From positions 1 through 15,066 of the forward strand of contig JACQYG010000305.1 of assembly GCA_016208345.1 (NCBI GenBank): DNA of 15,066 nucleotides, written 5' to 3'. The DNA comes from Chloroflexota bacterium. Lineage in GTDB: Bacteria; Chloroflexota; DTOL01; JACQYG01. This document shows positions 14,019 through 15,066 of the stretch, in pieces (within the stretch, counting starts at the first letter, position 1; every line of letters begins with the position of its first letter). Under the pieces are notes generated by a model that saw nothing but the letters and a program-made list of their open reading frames with translations, had not been told where the DNA came from and ran no database searches. Made by a program: the position numbers and the translations under genes.

Positions 14019-15066
14019 TCAGTACATCCTGGGAAGCTTTTTGCGCCAGGCCAGGGGGAGGATGAGGTCCATGGCATCGTCCACCGTGACGATCCCCAAC
14101 AAACACCCGGCATCGTCCACCACTGGAATGGCCAAAAGATTATACCTGGCCACCAGCCGGGCTGCCTCCTGGCCGCTCTGCTGGACGTTCACGCTGACCA
14201 CTTTCGTTTCCATGATCTCGCCCAGCCTGGCCTGGGGGTTGGCTACGATCAGGTCCCGCAGGGAAAGCACTCCGACCAGGACCCCTCGAGCATCGGTGAA
14301 GTAAACGTAGTATAGGTTCTCCAGCCCCTCGGCCATTCCCCGAATGCGGGCTATGGCCTCCTGGGCCGTCAGCTCGGGTGGGAATCCAACGTACTCGGTG
14401 GTCATAATCCCCCCCGCCGAGTTCTCAGGGTATACGAGGAGCTCTTTCACGTCGTGAGACTCGTCCTCCGCCATCAGGCCCAGAAGCTCCTGTGCCTTCT
14501 CCTGTGTCATGTCCTGCAGCACATCGGCAGCCTCGTCCGGGGCCATCTCTTCCAGAATGTCCGCCGCATGAGCTGGCTCCATCTCCTCCAGGAGGTCAGC
14601 CTGGCGCTCGGGATGTACTTCCTCGATGGTGTCGGCCGCCACAGCAGCGCTCAGTGACTCCACCAGGTCACTACCCTCGCTGGGTGCCAACTCGTGCACT
14701 ATATCCGCGATCTGCGCCGGGTGCAAGGACTCCAGAGGACGTTGCGCCGACCTGATCTTCAACGCCGAGAGGTCGGCGTCCTCCCAGGCTACCACCCGCT
14801 CCGGCAGGATGCGCATCAACGGGCGGGCCAGGGCCTCCCCGCCCAGCCGCCGCAGGAACCCCCGGGCGCCGACATCGAAGCCTACCAGGAGAAACGAGTC
14901 CACCGGCCCTTCAAAGATGAGGTCGCTAACGCGAACCACCTTAGCGAGCCTGGTGTCCACCACCTGCTTATCCAGAAGGCCCCGGGCCAGGAGCGACTCG
15001 CCGACGGCAGCCTGGATCGGGGCCTCTACTTCCCTGGAGGTTATGGTCACCCGGCGCTTTTCCAGG
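14019..15066 (-). CDS. Soluble MgtE_N plus CBS-pair protein, 5' end cut by window edge
   Basis: The frame is open to the right edge. A GTG at 15050 could start it, but no ribosome site is visible in the 16 bases beyond and the family usually has an extra N-terminal PRC-barrel-like region, so the true start is probably outside. From the GTG (343 residues), a barrel-like segment with LLDKQVVDTRLAKVVRVSDL (about 26-45) precedes MgtE_N helical repeats: LHPAQIADIVHELAPSEGSD, LLEEMEPAHAADILEEM and APDEAADVLQDM. Two CBS motifs follow: GGIMTTEYVGFPPELTAQEA with VLVGVLSLRDLIVANP, then LGEIMETKVVSVNV with LLAIPVVDDAGCLLGIVTVD. The protein ends at LPRMY with no membrane domain, so it is a regulator, not an MgtE channel. 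Relatives are often found beside Nramp-type metal transporters; none is visible here. The CBS pair may bind adenine nucleotides or Mg2+. Confidence 0.85.
   Translation of the reverse strand, partial: LEKRRVTITSREVEAPIQAAVGESLLARGLLDKQVVDTRLAKVVRVSDLIFEGPVDSFLLVGFDVGARGFLRRLGGEALARPLMRILPERVVAWEDADLSALKIRSAQRPLESLHPAQIADIVHELAPSEGSDLVESLSAAVAADTIEEVHPERQADLLEEMEPAHAADILEEMAPDEAADVLQDMTQEKAQELLGLMAEDESHDVKELLVYPENSAGGIMTTEYVGFPPELTAQEAIARIRGMAEGLENLYYVYFTDARGVLVGVLSLRDLIVANPQARLGEIMETKVVSVNVQQSGQEAARLVARYNLLAIPVVDDAGCLLGIVTVDDAMDLILPLAWRKKLPRMY

Noticed and set aside
14017..14106. Upstream ATG extension of the glycosidase-like gene
   Set aside because: It would add 30 residues read from the CBS-coding region in another frame; a TTG with a ribosome site directly after the upstream stop fits better.

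Overview
The window is about 15 kb of GC-rich bacterial DNA with every confident gene on the minus strand, so gene order reads from high to low coordinates. The organism is probably an uncultured member of the Chloroflexota or a related deep-branching, partly anaerobic lineage. This is an inference from four things: the hrcA-grpE-dnaK-dnaJ-prmA-rsmE order with a CIRCE operator, a secreted protein with a Thr/Pro-rich stalk, a CooC-type nickel ATPase, and a soluble MgtE_N/CBS protein. No rRNA, tRNA, CRISPR array or insertion sequence was seen, and no gene-free stretch exceeds about 120 bases.

Right part (11.5-15.07 kb): a partial soluble MgtE_N plus CBS-pair protein is followed by an exported GHL10/DUF187-type glycosidase-like protein and a rubrerythrin-like ferritin-family protein. 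The three are tightly packed and probably co-transcribed. The rubrerythrin-like gene carries a perfect 70-bp tandem duplication near its 3' end that shifts the frame and replaces the conserved C-terminus.

Middle part (7.2-11.45 kb): a stand-alone cooC-like gene has its own promoter (perfect TATAAT) flanked by two perfect palindromes. It is followed by two GT2 glycosyltransferases and a polyprenyl-phosphate sugar phosphotransferase. The last three look like part of a surface-polysaccharide pathway: the phosphotransferase loads the first sugar on the lipid carrier and the GT2 enzymes extend or decorate it.

Left part (1-7.16 kb): a heat-shock operon starts from a near-perfect sigma-A promoter with a perfect CIRCE operator over its start site. 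It runs hrcA, grpE, dnaK, then a strong intrinsic terminator, then a candidate second promoter, then dnaJ, prmA (L11 methyltransferase), rsmE (16S rRNA m3U1498 methyltransferase) and a diacylglycerol-kinase-family lipid kinase cut by the left edge. The terminator-promoter pair suggests two transcription units: a HrcA-controlled hrcA-grpE-dnaK unit and a dnaJ-prmA-rsmE-lipid kinase unit that can be expressed separately.

The most unusual points are the 70-bp frameshifting duplication, the palindrome-flanked cooC promoter, and the break between dnaK and dnaJ. No clearly new multi-gene system was found; most of the window is ordinary housekeeping and envelope biology.
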